The notes beneath the pieces were generated by a model. That model searched no databases, was not told where the DNA came from, and was given only the letters and a program-made list of their open reading frames with translations. The position numbers were made by a program, and so were the translations under genes. A DNA stretch of 64,000 bases from Chrysomallon squamiferum (Eukaryota > Mollusca > Gastropoda > Neomphalida > Peltospiridae), in NCBI GenBank assembly GCA_012295275.1, contig CM022679.1, forward strand, positions 6,673,157 through 6,737,156, given 5' to 3'. Positions 49,329-61,650 of this stretch are shown here, piece after piece. Position 1 is the stretch's first letter, and every line of letters begins with the position of its first letter.

Positions 49329-50744
49329 TGTATGTATGTATGTACTCTACACAGTATATTTACTGCCTTAAGCTCAATTCAGAAGAGTAAACAACATCTG
49401 ACTGGGATATGAATCAGTGTGAATCAGTATAGATCAATACGGTAATATCACCACTGTGTGCTGAATAAATACATGCTAATTTTAAGACAAGAACAGATGT
49501 TTACTTTTTTAAAATCTGATTATATCAGAGAAGAAACGCACTGCTGACCTACTCGTAATGATTAGCTGCAAGCAGTATTTTGTGTGCTTTCTTACAGACA
49601 GGGAAGTACATACCATAGAATTAAATAAGACACACATGGCAGAATGGGAAATAAAGCATTCATAGCTTTATTGATTTAAGGCTTCATGCTTAAAGCTATT
49701 CCAGTTTATTTTCACATAAAAATAGCTTTATATTTGTGTTCTTTTAAAACGCAAATCAGGTGACTAATATTGACTGACCGAGCACAGTCTGTGTGTGTTA
49801 CACCATACAGTGTTACAGATATAATATTGACCATGCACAAATATATAACTCGATATTGTTTTATCATTCAAAGGTTAGATTTGCGACATTAACCTGAGCA
49901 GAATAAAACTGACATATTAAGAGATTATCATGCTATTTCATTTATGGTGCAAACATAAATGTTTAAAAAACAACAAAAAAAAACAACAACTAAAAGCTAA
50001 ATGAAATTGACTGTTTAATCAACTCAGTGATCTCAAGAGAGAGATTCGTGTGTTGATTTCCTTTTCAACAACAATGTATTGTTTATTTTTTAAATGAAAA
50101 CAGTTATTTCAGTGGTGCTTTAAGATCTAAACCAATCTCTGGCAACTGCAGCCTACGGAGCTTTCTGAGTGGCCCACCATATTGTTCCATTTACACTTAA
50201 ATCAGTACCTGCGGCCCGCCTGAGGATGAGCCATGTCTCATGTTGCCCGCTTCTCGAAAAAGGTTGCCCAGGCCTGATCTAAGCCACCAGTATAAAATCA
50301 AATTTAAGCTAACACATTAGTAACGATAGAAAAACCTCACAAAATATTGGAACATCACACTGTCCTAATGCGTAAATTAGAATATATTGAATTCTGCTTT
50401 TGTTTTCGATACTTTTAAAACTAGTAATTCCTATAACTGACCTGACTGAGAATGACTTAAATCTACATTCTGACTCATCACTGCAACTGGAGATCCTAAT
50501 CTTCTAACTTCTACATTTATTCACAATCTTACACATTATCACATTTCAAGTTCAGTTACATAATACTGCGTATGGTAGACAGTGAAGAATGTATACATCC
50601 AGAGAACAAAAATGTATCTGTAAAAGTATACTATAAATTTTGTTTTATCATCTTCAGTGACCTTAAGATTAGTATTTGCTAGGATTGTATTCTTGCACAG
50701 GATCGTGTCAAAGCTTATAAAGAAGAAGAAAAAAAAATATATAT

Positions 50745-50787
<43 letters not shown>

Positions 50788-51771
50788 TAGATATATAGCT
50801 GGCTTTGGTTTGAGTGAATGGTTTGGTCGTATTTTTTTAAAAGCTGATGTCAAAATATTTTGAAATATGAAATAAGATGGATTCACTAATAATAATTTAC
50901 CACCAATTCTACAACAACATCAACATCAACAGCAGCAGGCAACAGTGATAATAATTTATAGCAGTAGTAACTTACAAAAACATAATAAAAACAAGCCTGC
51001 ACTTAGATGTTATTAAAATGTACATTTATAAAACTTTTTTTTTTTTTTTCAATTTCAGGCATTACTTAGAAACAAGATTTCCTTTTGTTGTCGATTTGTG
51101 GGCACTGCACTCTTGCTACTTTTCTTTGGATTTGGTAAGAATACATTTACTACTTTTTATACGTGTATGTCTTTTTTGTTTGTGTGTGTATGGCGTTAAG
51201 CATGTGTGAAGTATGCAACAAATGGGTAGGAAGATAATGTGTATGTGTGTGACTATGTCTGTATGTTTGTATGAATGAATCTATAATATCTAAAAATGCA
51301 GAGTTACATTAATGAAAAAAACGTAAGGAAAGTATTGTGTTTCTAGATAAAATATTGGGAAGTCTTCTCTATTTGAGTGATGTAATTATATTAAAGTAAC
51401 ATTATTTATATTTTGTTTATTTTTTTAAATTATTATTATTATAATTATTACTGTTATTATTATTATTATTATTATGACGTCTTCTTTACTAAATTTTATA
51501 ATTAATTAATTTATTTTATTTATTTGTTTAATTATTTATCAATTTACTTTCATTTTCTTTTTTAATTCAGATTTATATAATTTTTTTTTTTTTTTTTTTT
51601 TTTAATTTAAATAATTGAAAAAGTATATTTTCAATAATTAATCAACATTTATTTTAAATTATTTATCTTTAATATATCTTATTTATAAATTTAACTTTAA
51701 AAATTTATATATTTGTTAATTTTAAAAAATGTATTATTCATTTATATTTATTTTTTTCAATAAGTAAATTA

Positions 51772-51810
<39 letters not shown>

Positions 51811-52805
51811 GTTATTGTTGTTGTTGTTTTTGCACTGTTACTATTATAGCTCTGTGTCCTGCAGGACAAGAGTTCGATTACCTGGACTCTCAGTGCAAGC
51901 AGTGTTCTATGAATTATTTCAAAAACGCTCAGTCACGTTTTTGTACAAAATGTCCACAGGGACAGAAAACTGTTCAGCGGGGAAGTGCAGAATGTGTTCC
52001 ATTACCAAGTATGATACTTCACTTTAATTACTACTGTTACTATTGTTACAAGTGTATTTTCTAATACAACCTAGCTAGAAAACAAGAAGTTTGAAAGAAA
52101 GACACATTGTAATTATCATGATATCATTCTGATTCTTGCTAGGTGGTGAAGTGATTCCACAGCTGGATTTAATGACATACAGAATCACGATGCAGTTCAC
52201 AACAACGTCGTGTGACAGGCCGGAGTTGATGACAGATGCATTACGAACTGAAGCACGACGTCAGATAAAACGTCTCAATTGCACATGGGAAGGAATATGT
52301 AACAATGTGGTCTGCGACAACGTGGACGTCAGTGATGCTGTAACAGGATGTCAGTCTTCGGGTCGTCATCGCCGACAGACTCGGATTCCAATAAAAATGG
52401 ATTTGATATTCACCTCTATTCCGTATGTGTTACTTTTCTCTGCTTTATTTATTCATTTATTTATTTTTATTATTATGTTTTGTTTAAGCCATCAAAAATA
52501 AAATTAATTAACAATTAGCTTGATTTAAAAGATATCATTAATATTCTTTGATAATAATAATAACTGTTCTTATTATTAATAGTAAGAGTTGCAGTAGTTG
52601 TAGTAGTAGTTGTAACGGGCAGATTGCAGCTCAGTGTTAGAGCACAAACCAGTCATTGCATTAGTTTCCCCTTTCAGGCTAGGCAATCAGTTTATCACGA
52701 ATTTCAGATGTAATTTTATGCTTATGAATATGTGCATACAAAAAAATCCCTAACTAAACAAAAGATGCTAACCATTTTTTTTTTTTTAAATCATTCTGTA
52801 TTTCC

Positions 52806-52845
<40 letters not shown>

Positions 52846-53883
52846 TGTAGACAAGAACTCAAGCTGAACACATCAACAGGTTCTGAAGAAAGTAGATCTA
52901 CCAGAAATGTTCTCAGTGATTATTTTACTGACAAGACAGTTTTCAGTACTTTGGTTTGATTCTTTGTAACTGGTTTTTTATTTAATCAGTCTGTTAATTA
53001 CATATTTTTTTAATTTATATATTTATTGGATTATTTCAGAGTAGCATATTTCATATACAATATTAAAGTAACTAACTTAATTTATTCACAACTCCACATA
53101 TGATATGTAATGCATTTACATTGTTATTTTCATGCTTTCAGAATACTAAGGGATAAATATAATGCAATTGATCTACGGTGTAATAATTTTATACTTTCAG
53201 AGTGACACATATGGACTAAGTTATCAGTCAGTTTCAAATACAAACATCACCATAGTATGTCGGCAGGCTGGATATGTCCTCACCAATACTATGTGTGGTA
53301 AGAACTTTACAGTAGTTTCAGACAACCAGTACTTATGCTCATTAGTCATGAAAAATACTGAATAAAATTTCAATAATTGTTCTAGAAATGGATTTTGTAA
53401 TGTAATTTACTGAATACGTTTTCTTTCTGCCATTTACAATTATTATCGTTATTGTTCTTCTAATTATTATAATATTAATATTATTACTATTACAGAGCCA
53501 TGCCCCGTTGGAACGGCAGAAAATTCTGATAAATGTGTGGAATGTGAATATGGTTTCTACCAAGATAAAACGGGAATGACAGGATGCACAAAATGTCCAA
53601 AATATAAAGCAACTACAATTAGAGGAGCCACATCTATAAACTATTGTTACCGTAAGTTGGTTACCTTTGTATTTGTCTTTCTTTAAACATTAAAAATTAT
53701 GAATGGTACCTAAAGCCACAATTATTAGTATTATTATTTCAAATTTATTTACTTTTTTTTAAAGTCAGTTCTCTTGAAAAATAAACAACGATCGAAACGT
53801 AATTAAAAAAAAAAGTATATTATTTTTTTTTTTCATTAAATAAAATTACAGGTAACTCTAACTGGACAGAAATAAATAAGTAA
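48881..53883 (+). CDS. Small secreted-type gene: signal sequence, GCC2/GCC3, module X, GCC2/GCC3
   Basis: Eight exons with consistent phases: 48881-48928 (start, tentative), 51059-51134, 51850-52008, 52143-52422, 52851-52953, 53201-53297, 53496-53651 and 53852-53883 (TAA 53881-53883). Total 951 bases, 316 residues. Exon 2 encodes a basic stretch and a hydrophobic core (VGTALLLLFFGFA) followed by LCPAGQEF, so a signal peptide or anchor is likely. There is no other transmembrane segment; the protein ends NSNWTEINK. The exon-1 choice rests on a phase-0 fit: ATG at 48881 or 48902 reads into MRKHGKTRK then ALLRNK. All frames are intact, in contrast to the matching exons of gene A. It could be a soluble partner, a decoy, or a truncated duplicate of the family's membrane-proximal region. 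Confidence 0.72.
49290..49342. repeat. (TATG)n microsatellite
   Basis: Twelve or so TATG units inside the first intron of the small gene. Confidence 0.9.
50100..50295. mobile_element. Possible non-autonomous hAT-like element
   Basis: A GC-richer island. Read on the minus strand its end (GGCCTGGGCAACCTTTTT, then GAAGCGGGC) resembles the termini of many non-autonomous hAT elements. The other end (TCTGGCAACTGCAG) is a weak inverted match. I cannot demonstrate a clean terminal inverted repeat or target-site duplication. Confidence 0.3.
50747..50786. repeat. (ATAG)n microsatellite
   Basis: About ten ATAG/TAGA tetranucleotides, preceded by a short AT run. Confidence 0.92.
51773..51811. repeat. 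(ATT)n microsatellite
   Basis: ATT trinucleotide run upstream of the small gene's first GCC exon; related TTA runs lie at about 51428-51474 and 52810-52843. Confidence 0.9.
51850..52008 (+). CDS. Small gene: first GCC2/GCC3 exon
   Basis: A 159-base phase 1-1 exon: LCPAGQEFDYLDSQCKQC, MNYFKNAQSRFCTKCPQG, QKTVQRGSAEC. A complete cysteine pattern and the same size class as the GCC exons of gene A. Confidence 0.92.
52143..53297 (+). CDS. Small gene: module X, third copy
   Basis: Exons 52143-52422, 52851-52953 and 53201-53297. Landmarks: MTYRITMQFTTTSCDRPE, RRQIKRLNCTWEGICNNVVC, VTGCQSSGRHRRQTR, LKLNTSTGSEE, NTNITIVCRQAGYVL and TMC. Intron positions and phases equal those of gene A exons 52-54 (ending phase 2, phase 0, phase 1), which confirms homology. 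The R-H-R-R motif (52364-52375) sits at the same place as R-R-R-K-R in gene A and fits a furin-type site. Confidence 0.85.
52617..52690 (+). repeat. tRNA-like relic (possible SINE head)
   Basis: GGGCAGATTGCAGCTCAG followed by TGTTAGAGCAC resembles the acceptor/D-arm region and A box of a tRNA. The rest does not give a convincing anticodon loop or B box, so this is a decayed tRNA-derived SINE at best, in an intron of the small gene. Confidence 0.3.
53496..53651 (+). CDS. Small gene: second GCC2/GCC3 exon
   Basis: A 156-base phase 1-1 exon: PCPVGTAENSDKCVECEYG, FYQDKTGMTGCTKCPKYK, ATTIRGATSINYC. Complete module. The following short exon (53852-53883) closes the reading frame. Confidence 0.92.
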
Positions 53884-53891
53884 AAAAACAA

Positions 53892-53929
<38 letters not shown>

Positions 53930-54854
53930 ATGTGCGCGCTTGTGGACTTACAGATAATGATATTTGTATTTTTTTGATTATTATATTTACTGACTTTCAG
54001 GGATAAATTGCTAATGTGTAATTTCTAAAAGCAGTTCCCTTCACTTTAGTTGTAGATACGCTGGACGAATAATGCCCCTATATGACTATTTAGTTAGTTT
54101 TAGTTTTATCTTTAACATCAATTTGTTTCTACAATCGTTTATAATGCACCGTTTATAAATGGTATACGAAGTTGCGTATCTGCCTCTTTTTCTTCGACGC
54201 AAACTTGCATTATATGAATGGTGCCATAAAACTGGACATTTCTCTCAAAATATTCTTTCTGTTTTTTATAATGTAGAAAGAGAAAATGAAATGAACGAGG
54301 TACGCTACTGACAAAAACAGTTCTAGTAATAACATTTTTAATACGTTTGTAATCCACTGAAAAAGTCCATAAAGAATGTGTCAATAATAAAAAATAATAA
54401 TAATAATAATAATAACAATAATAATATTAATAATAATAAAAACACACACACACACACACGTGCGTTGTCAGAACAAATTTAGCATTACGCCCATCTAAGT
54501 TGTGTATAAGTGGGTGGGGTTCAGGGAACATTTGTAAACTTGGGACGCTGCTGAGGCCTTCTGAGCCATGTTTTCTATTTATTTTCTGAGGCATTTTTGT
54601 TTTTTACCAATATTAAATAAAAAGGAAGAGGATATTTTATTGAGCCTGTGTGTGTGTGTGTGTTTATATTTTTTGCCAAATCTGTTTATTTTAATTGCTG
54701 CTAAAATATGAATAATGAATTTAAAACCTATGGAACAAAATGCAAACTGTTGAAAGATGTGTAGGTCACAATAAACATTTAAACAAACACACACACACAC
54801 ACACACATATACATATATAAATAAACAATAACACAACAAAAAAAGCATAAGAAG

Positions 54855-54904
<50 letters not shown>
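53884..54904. other. Intergenic, microsatellite-rich
   Basis: Holds GT repeats (about 53893-53928 and 54644-54662), CA repeats (about 54443-54460 and 54784-54806) and an AG repeat (54858-54904) that ends where the inverted-repeat arm begins. No gene-like signal. Confidence 0.8.
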
Positions 54905-54907
<3 letters not shown>

Positions 54908-56035
54908 CTTCGGCACTATATATTTTACACTGAACAATCTATATGACTGGCGTCATGAATGAAATGATATAGGGATGATAAAGACAGTGATATAGTTATA
55001 GCAGGCTAACTGTCGAGAAACAAGACATATCTGCACGTGATCAAACTCATAGATAAAGAGACAGATTTACGTATATATATATTATTGTTGTTGTTCTTAT
55101 TGTTTTTGTACTTTTTGTTTTCTGAAACCGTAAATAATTGCTTGAATTATAATTGTAATGTTTAATGTCATTTTAGTAAAATGAAACTGGAAATATATTG
55201 CGGTCCATATTATTACAACTCCTAGCCTAGTATGAGCTCGCTGTTTTGTATATTTAAATTACGCTTTGCAGAACAAATAATTACTTTGAAGATAAATAAG
55301 ATTATTTCATATGATTTAAGAAAATCGAGTAAATATTTACAATTAAAATAATTTACTTCCAAGAAGCTACTAAGAAAAAAATTACGCAGCTTACACTTAC
55401 ACTGCTTAACACGTAAACTTTTTTTCTCTCTTTCTTTGTAAAACGTGTATGAAATAACAATATAATAACTTTATGTATTTGATCTACTGGCACAGGAGAG
55501 ATTTTCTCAAAAATTATCTTCAATTTTGGAACCTTTAAAAAACATTAAATATATTAATGTAACCATTTTAAGTTTTAATGCTGTGAAAGGGTTATGTAAG
55601 TTTACGGATCAAGTAGCAGGGCCCATTATAGATCAGTCGTATTCAGCAGTTAGCAGGATACATTTACAAGCTCTGTAAAATATAGTTTAGAAAAGCAGTG
55701 CAGTGTTCCGACGTTTGTAAAATTGTGATCTACAAATGTTTTGCGGATATTAACTCTATTTTTTCGGATTCCTTTATTTGCTGCAAGCAATATTGCTGCA
55801 AGAATGACTTTTGTGAAGTATTTTATTACGATACTTTTCCTAATATCTGCAACAAAGGTAAATCCTTCTCAAATTTATGTCTTCGGATTTCGGTATATAT
55901 CTTAGAATGTCAGTGTTTGCTGTATATGTGTATTCGTAAATGGGTCTGTAAAAACACACACACACACACACACACATTCACACACACACAAATGAGTTAG
56001 TGTATGTGTGGTTGCTTGATATCAAGACAAAGACA
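54905..56035 (+). promoter_or_regulatory. Promoter/5' region of gene B (arm 2 of the inverted repeat)
   Basis: About 900 bases upstream of the gene B start codon, plus exon 1 and the start of intron 1, are conserved in inverted orientation at about 47115-48010. Conservation of non-coding sequence next to a first exon suggests the proximal promoter and 5' UTR lie here. I cannot identify a specific TATA box or factor sites. A CA repeat lies just inside intron 1 (about 55953-55976). Confidence 0.5.
55804..55857 (+). CDS. Gene B exon 1: signal peptide
   Basis: ATG then [18 protein letters not shown], ending in phase 0 at a GTAAAT donor. A lysine followed by a hydrophobic core and small residues (ISA) is a good signal peptide. 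The next exon starts in phase 0 (TDALTTN). This exon shows how gene A must begin off-window. Confidence 0.75.
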
Positions 56036-59000
56036 TATGGAGTGATGTATGAAATATGGCCAGGAGTGTAACTGAGTATGCGTGTTTCTGATTTTATTTA
56101 TATGTCTTTTTATCTTCTGTATATTCTGTTAGTTTTATAATACATATATTTTTATATTTATTATACTATTACGTTTTTTCTTTCTTTTGCATCGAATTTA
56201 CAGATCTTTCTCATAATGTCTGCATAAGAATATAATAAATGGTAAAAAATGCGTGAAACACTTTTCCTTTTCAGGCCTTTTTCATCTTTCTATTACTGCG
56301 ACATCTTAATTCTTACATGAAAATAAGCAACTAATATTTCATTTATCCCCGACACACAACTTCCTGGTATACTCTAACATTATTAAAATATGTAGGTAAG
56401 TGAGATGTGAACCTCCGCAAACTAAATTAATTTACAAAAATACGAGAAAAAATAATAATGTCAGTTGATTTCTACTGTAACTAGAACATTTTAAAAGCAA
56501 AAATTTCAACACACACACAAACACACAATCAATTAGAAAGAAAGAATAACTAACAAATAATTATGTCTGGCTAATAGAAATATATTAAAATGTAACATCT
56601 TTAAAGTTCTGAAAATGATTGTCGAGCGTTTTGCTGTTTGAAACTATTTGTATTTTACTCTTTGTTTGTAATGTTATATTACAATTAGACTACACTGTCG
56701 AGTTGTCAGCGAATATTCACCAAAACATATTATAGTTGGTAAATGGTGCATGGAAAAAACAAACACAAAAAAAAAAAAATGTGTTCGTCCAAACGGTTAA
56801 GATTAAATTTCAGTTCGCGAAAAAAATAAAAATAAAATGCTGTTGTATTATTTAGTCACGCGTAACAGGTCTACCTGACTGAAAAGGTACAGGACACGAA
56901 GTAGCTCAGATTTTTCTCAATAGATAACCGATTGGCTGTTTCAGTCGACCTGTAAGTCAGAGGCACATTTATCATTTTTTTAATCTCTGAACGATTGCTT
57001 GTAAAAAAATCCTTTCTTGTAATTCCTTTGTTTGCGTCACAGATTTTCTTCTTATTTAAATATATATTTATAATGACATATAACCATATTTTAAAATGCA
57101 GTGGTTTAAACAGATAGTGCTTTTCGTATTTCTGTTTGTTGTTTTCGGGTTACTTTTTTGCAACGATTTAATCAGAAAAAGTAATATCCATCTGATTTGA
57201 TTAATATTTTACAAAATGTGCAGAAAATGAAATTGATTTTAATCGTTTCCTTCTTCTTGAATTTCTGTAAAATTTTGGTATCAAAATCTGGAAAGTTTGT
57301 AAGAGATAATGGCGTATTTTGTTTGAAAATTATATTCTGAAATTAATATCTTTCACAGAATCAGAAAATAACAATAATAACAACGACAACAAAAATGGTA
57401 ATTTCTTGAAAAAGGCAATTGTGTGAACCAGCAATTTTTTATCATTGAAATCAGGAAAAAAGATCTAGTTATAGTTAGGAGTCAGTCTTTTATTTTCAAA
57501 ACAGAAGATTATTTTTGAGAACTTAAGATATGCTGTTTAAAATTAAGAATCCTGATCCTGTATATATAATATTAAAAAGGAAAGATAAAAATATGTTTAA
57601 TCATACTGCAATTAGGTATAATTTTAAGTTGAAAATATCTATTACTCCCACAGCAATATACTTAGTTTCCGAGACGATAGACCTATGAGGCTATCTATGC
57701 ACCCAGGCTCGTTACTAGATACATTGATAAAAGTCATTATTTTCACTGACACCCTGGAAATTTAAGGAGTGATGGATAATAATGTGAAATAATAGTATAA
57801 AATATTTTTCATATATTAAATCAAATCTTTCTTTGAAAACATTTACCATAAGAATACGTTTGACACATGTATAAAAAAAAACTTTAACTGTTATGAAAAA
57901 GCAATGATATGCTCAGAGACAAAATGCAAACAAAAAATTACGGCCCGGGAAGTAGATTAAAATTATAGTCATAAAATGAATTCTATGTCACTTGTTAGCT
58001 GCTGTTATAACTGTCAAAAGTTAACAACGAACTAGTTCTGTACCTCAATTATAAGCACTAAGAATTTGTTCACTGGTTATATAATTATATCTGTTTGTCT
58101 GTCGTCTTGTAATTTGTCTCTATATATGTCTTTGTTAATTTGTATATTTAATACAACAAACTCCAATTTAAAAGTGGCATAATATTTTTATTCAAACTTT
58201 AATAACTCATTAACTGTTTCCATAATTTAGTTTCACAATTCATTTTCCCTTAGTTCTAGCAGCTAAAATGCAAAAGTTCTCTGATGTGATCAGAGTATTT
58301 CATATCTGTGCTATTGTGGCTGGTCAAATCGACTTTCAGAAATTCGAATACTGGCATCAGTAGTGCGGCACTTTCATTTTCCATGGTGTCAGTGCCAAAG
58401 TGGTTCCACATTTCTAGAATACATAGCCCTTCTATTCAGATGTTGGTGATCTAGTCCATCAGTAATGACCGTTTTCACCGTGGACTGATCGGCAGTTATG
58501 TTAACGTGAAGGTCCTCAACTTGTCCAGCACAATCATCGGAAGGGCTGACATTTTTTCACATCATCGTTCTTAGAATATTCTGACATTGTCCTACTTTTT
58601 GCTTATGACATATACACTTAGTGTAATGGAATAAACAGCCTCTCAAGTGCTAGGAAAATATCCACCACACACTTCCTTGGGTGCTAAAGAAAATGTCCCA
58701 TCTGAAGATAATTAGCATCACCCAATACCTGCAGGATTTTGTCAGTCGTGAACAAGGTGCGGAATATGGTCTCTTCCGTCGATATGTGTCCGCTCATCTT
58801 TCAGGTTGATTTTCTGTCTTGTTTGTAGTAGTCGAGGAAACATTTTGTTGCATTGTCAGAATACTACCAACACTATAGGCACAGCATTGTGGATCTTCCG
58901 CAGTTTGGACATTTCATCACATTAAATCTTCGGAATTGTTATTGTCGTTGTTATTAGATTAATCAATTTATTAAAAACAATCAAATAACATTTAATAACA

Positions 59001-61618
59001 CAGAGATTATTTAAATAAATCTATATATGTCTCTATCAATAAAGATTTCTACTAATATATTAAGATTAGGTCTGCTATGTTCGTTTGTTTAGAAATATGC
59101 CAAGCAGATGTATTAAAATTGATTATATTATTCCATGTTCATGTTATCACATTTCATAATTCATAGTTGTATCAGTTACTCTTTTTTATTATTTTGAAGT
59201 ATTTCATGTTTTATGCGCATGGAAAATAACTAAAAAGAGATGGTAAGAATTTATTCTTTGCAATTTAAATATTAACTAACTAGACATTAAATATGTTTGC
59301 CATGGAAATAAATCTTTTTCAAAATAGCTATATAAATTATTCCTGTAAAATATATTTTCAAAAGAAATCAAGAAAAATCCACTAATTAAAACTAAACACA
59401 GATACTTCCTTAAGAAAACTAAACCTACGATATAGAGACGTCATTCTGTAAGTAATGAATTCATGTAAATACTCATAACTACAATATAAGACGGCTGTAA
59501 TTATGAGGCCGATATAAAATTAATATAGGATTAGCCACTGGGCCTCTGCTAAATTGAAACTTTATTATATTATATTATATTATATTATATTATATTATAT
59601 TATATTATATTATATTATATTGTTTTTTACAGACAGATGCTCTGACAACAAATGTTGATTGTCAACCAGGTGAAGGTTTTTTTGTTTTTTATTTAAAAAA
59701 AATATATAATTAGACCTCTCAAATGATAGTAAAATATTCAGAAGTATTTTTCAATATTAGTAATTAGATAAAAGTCAACGAACTCCATTTTACATTCTAA
59801 ATGTTCAGAAACGTCTCGAACACCATTGCAGATTTTTATTAATGCGTTCCTTGCCTTAATAGTACACTGAAATTATTTGTGTTTCAATTTGATTATAAAA
59901 TTAAATAAATATAGGCAGACCTTTCTGTTGATCATACCTTCTGTTTTTGTTGTGATGGGAGAGATGTCTTCATGGGGAAAAGAAAGAAAAAGAAGACATG
60001 AATTCTAAGAATTGACAGAGGTGTCAAAAAAACAATACCGTCATCTGAATCAGTTCAATATCATAAACCAAAAATATAAACGCACGGCTTTGCCCAGCGT
60101 GAATTTTTACATCAAAAGATAAAGAAATATTTTAATTATATATTTAGATAATAATGATTAAAAATATCTCAGTTTTAATTTTCATTCTTCACAAAATTTA
60201 TTGTTTTACAGGCTGGACAAACATAGGAGTACAGTGTTACAGACTCTTTACATCTTTATCACCATGGGAAAGTGCAGCAAAAGTATGCAAGAGGTAAGAA
60301 AGGAAATTGTTTTCTTTACCTCTGTGATCCTTTCGGGATATCTATTTATATGAAATCTGTTTGATTTGCAAAAAATGAATTTGATTAATATGCCACAGAG
60401 CATGAATTTGATTAATATTACAAATTGAGAATTTCATTGCACTATTTTCTAGACCTCCAAATTTAATAAAATCGTCTTTACTTTTTTTCTGAATATGATC
60501 AGATTTTTTTCTCAAATATATATACTGCATTTAATTATAATTTTTAATGTTTTTACTAATATAAATGAAATAGATTTTTAAATATAAAAAAAAAATTGAA
60601 AAATGGTAGCTGTATTGTGGTGTTCTTTTGTTGTAGTTTTTTATTATTTGTTTTTTCTCTCTACTTTAGCTACGGATCTGAACTGGCAACAGTTACTGAT
60701 TATTATGAAACTGAAGATGTTGGCAAGTTTGCTGACTCAAAAGGAAAGACTAAATTTTGGATTGGTAATTAAATTAACTATAACAGCTTATTCTGCTATT
60801 TCATCTGGAGTTCTGGAGGATATTGTAAATTTTATATATATCGGGTTTTTATCTCTCATTCACTAATATATACATGTCAAGTTGTTAATCATTAAACAGA
60901 AAAATACATTCACGAGTGTAAAACATAAAAAATGTGTGTCATTATAATTTGTTTTGTGCTTTATTTGTTTATTGTTTTATTAATCTTGTAAATCTATAAT
61001 TATATCAAACTATGGTTCCCAATCCGGATTTCCACCAAAATCATAAAATTAAAATGTTTCTTTTGATACCTAATTAAATACATTTTTGGGTTTGTATCTT
61101 GAATTATCATTTTATTTTATTTATTTTATTTTATTTTATTTTATTTTATTTTATTTTATTTTTATTTATTCATTATTGTTATTATTATTTCAGTACAGTC
61201 TTTTAAATTATTTTAGCTGTCATTTGTTTGGAGAATTTCTTGTTAATACATTTTTAATAAATTACTGTATTAAAGAGTTGCACAGAAAAGTCATCCTGTT
61301 TAATTTTGAAAATGGCTAAAGATTTGGGTTTTTTGAAACTGTAACAAGTATTTTACTACTTTTTGTTTTAATAGGATTAATCAGAGTTCGTTATGATAGT
61401 AAGTGTTTATAAAATAGCTGCATGCAGATAACAAAATTGAAAAAATTGAAAAAAATCTCAACAACAAACCATACACTACAAGTGTTGGATTTAGATTGTG
61501 ATTCAGACAATAATTATAAAATATTTTCTCTTAAAATCTACAATGTCACTAGTCATACAGATTCAAATAAAAAAGTATTTAATTTTAATTCTTTTTTAAA
61601 TTATTATTAATGTTGTTG

Positions 61619-61650
<32 letters not shown>

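Larger units (their letters stand above)
48929..51058. other. 2.1-kb proposed first intron of the small gene
   Basis: Contains the TATG and ATAG repeats, a possible transposon fragment near 50100-50295 and a strong-looking donor (TTCCAAG/GTAAGT) at 49200. That donor could belong to an alternative 5' exon, although I see no ATG in the matching frame. Confidence 0.5.

Noticed and set aside
51018-51209. 62-codon plus-strand open frame over the small gene's signal exon
   Set aside because: It is in a different frame from the exon supported by the downstream phase and the GCC homology.
54579-54848. 89-codon minus-strand open frame
   Set aside because: It runs through CA/GT repeats (poly-Cys-Val and Thr-His text), a typical microsatellite artefact.
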